Source: Aquabacter sp. L1I39 (GTDB lineage: Bacteria > Pseudomonadota > Alphaproteobacteria > Rhizobiales > Xanthobacteraceae). From it: a stretch of DNA of 64,000 nucleotides. The notes below the pieces were generated by a model that was given only the letters and a program-made list of their open reading frames with translations, searched no databases and had not been told where the DNA came from. The stretch lies in contig NZ_CP072392.1 in NCBI RefSeq assembly GCF_017742835.1, forward strand, positions 459,388-523,387, read 5' to 3'. The translations under genes were made by a program, and so were the position numbers. The stretch's first letter is position 1. Each line of letters starts with the position of its first letter. Positions 63,561 through 64,000 of the stretch are shown in pieces.

Positions 63561-63590
63561 TTTCAGTCTCAATGAAATTTTTGAAAAATT
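63561..63590 (-). promoter_or_regulatory. AT-rich nested palindromes upstream of ribB
   Basis: AATTTTTGAAAAATT (63576-63590) is a perfect inverted repeat, and TTTCA-N7-TGAAA (63561-63577) overlaps it, in an otherwise GC-rich region. On the minus strand TTGAGA (63567-63572) and TAGCGT (63545-63550, weak) are 16 bp apart and could be a promoter. The dyads could be an operator for the HTH part of the fused RibB, or a terminator of aroC. Function inferred. Confidence 0.45.
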
Positions 63591-63604
63591 CAGCGTGATT
63601 AAAA

Positions 63605-64000
63605 TCATCCCCCGAACGGCCAGTGCGGCGTGATTCCCACCTGCCCGCGATGGCGCAGCACATGGTCAGCCAGCACGCACCAAAGCATCGCCTCGCCCAC
63701 CGGCACGGCGCGAATCCCCACGCAAGGATCATGGCGACCCTTGGTCATCACCTCGGTCTCGGCCCCGGTGCGGTCCACCGAGCGGCGCGGCGTCAGGATG
63801 GAGGACGTGGGCTTGACCGCGAAGCGCGCCACCAGGGGCGCCCCGGTGGAAATGCCCCCGAGCACCCCCCCGGCATGATTGGACAGGAAGACCGGCCCAT
63901 CCGGCCCATGGCGCATTTCGTCGGCATTGTCCTCGCCGGTGAGGCGGGCGGCATTGAAACCTTCGCCGATCTCCACCCCCTTCACCGCATTGATGCCCAT
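63605..64000 (-). CDS. aroC: chorismate synthase AroC, C-terminal part
   Basis: 131 residues, the C-terminal third of chorismate synthase, cut by the window edge. The opening [14 protein letters not shown], then [26 protein letters not shown] and [17 protein letters not shown] are the family signature blocks, with the FMN and substrate residues. Its stop lies 67 bp from the ribB start codon; aroC next to ribB is common in alphaproteobacteria. Confidence 0.96.
   Translation of the reverse strand: MGINAVKGVEIGEGFNAARLTGEDNADEMRHGPDGPVFLSNHAGGVLGGISTGAPLVARFAVKPTSSILTPRRSVDRTGAETEVMTKGRHDPCVGIRAVPVGEAMLWCVLADHVLRHRGQVGITPHWPFGG

Noticed and set aside
63538..63604. FMN riboswitch upstream of ribB
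   Set aside because: The 67-bp gap to aroC is far shorter than an RFN element and lacks its conserved boxes.
62122..63633. 503-codon plus-strand frame opposite ribB
   Set aside because: Antisense shadow of a well-conserved gene; no ribosome site and no motif.

Overview
The window is about 64 kb of GC-rich, densely packed chromosome from an alphaproteobacterium, most likely a hyphomicrobial (rhizobial-type) member near Xanthobacter, Azorhizobium or Ancylobacter. This placement is inference from gene order and protein style: dapF-mtaB-ftsY, bolA / J-domain protein / cobS-cobT, ybbAP opposite tesA, aroC followed by a fused ribB, IalB-family secreted proteins, and one match to the alphaproteobacterial EcfG stress promoter. 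No rRNA, tRNA, CRISPR array, prophage or intact insertion sequence was seen. Most of the content is housekeeping.

Layout. 1-0.8 kb: non-coding, with two copies of a ~158-bp palindromic repeat. 0.8-4.2 kb (leftward): a four-gene operon of DUF971 protein, AprA-like FAD flavoprotein, two-cluster ferredoxin and HEAT-repeat protein, headed by a 14-bp palindrome. 4.3-8.6 kb: an IalB-like secreted protein and a large two-catalytic-domain glycosyltransferase. 8.6-11.7 kb (leftward): dapF, mtaB, ftsY. 11.9-20.2 kb: mixed small genes, including thpR, rlmN, a second IalB protein, a DUF1217 flagellar-type protein and a PAP2 phosphatase. 20.2-23.3 kb: argG with a strong terminator, then a marR/MFS efflux pair with an apparently leaderless, probably autoregulated marR promoter.

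23.4-33.2 kb: site-2 protease with CBS domains, diguanylate cyclase, SRAP protein, metallo-hydrolase, methyltransferase, pepsin-like aspartic protease, alpha/beta hydrolase, DUF3422 protein and histidine phosphatase. 33.2-35.3 kb: a Gly-rich exported protein under a GGAAC-N17-CGTT promoter, divergent from a membrane protein and a disordered protein ending in a pentapeptide-type coil. 35.4-40.3 kb: YbbP/YbbA-type ABC exporter, tesA, and an outer-membrane barrel candidate. 40.4-45.3 kb: Bax-inhibitor-like protein, GNAT acetyltransferase, a second diguanylate cyclase, queC, bolA and a J-domain protein.

45.4-49.4 kb: cobS-cobT, aerobic cobaltochelatase subunits, followed by a phytase-like exported protein. 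49.4-54.8 kb: AraC-MGMT fusion, DUF2244, nth, isoprenylcysteine methyltransferase-like protein, membrane lipase and a GT2 glycosyltransferase. 55.0-64 kb: dxs, two paralogous two-cysteine secreted proteins, tlyA, a TrmA/RumA-type RNA methyltransferase, a DUF4142 and a DUF1194 protein, an HTH-RibB fusion with a degenerate RibA domain, and the C-terminal part of aroC cut by the window edge.

The least explained and most interesting item is the AprA-like flavoprotein operon at 0.8-4.2 kb. Other items worth follow-up are the three 101-residue repeats in the large glycosyltransferase, the HTH-RibB fusion, the pepsin-like protease, and several regulatory DNA patterns (EcfG site, leaderless marR promoter, 13-bp tandem repeats over a start codon).
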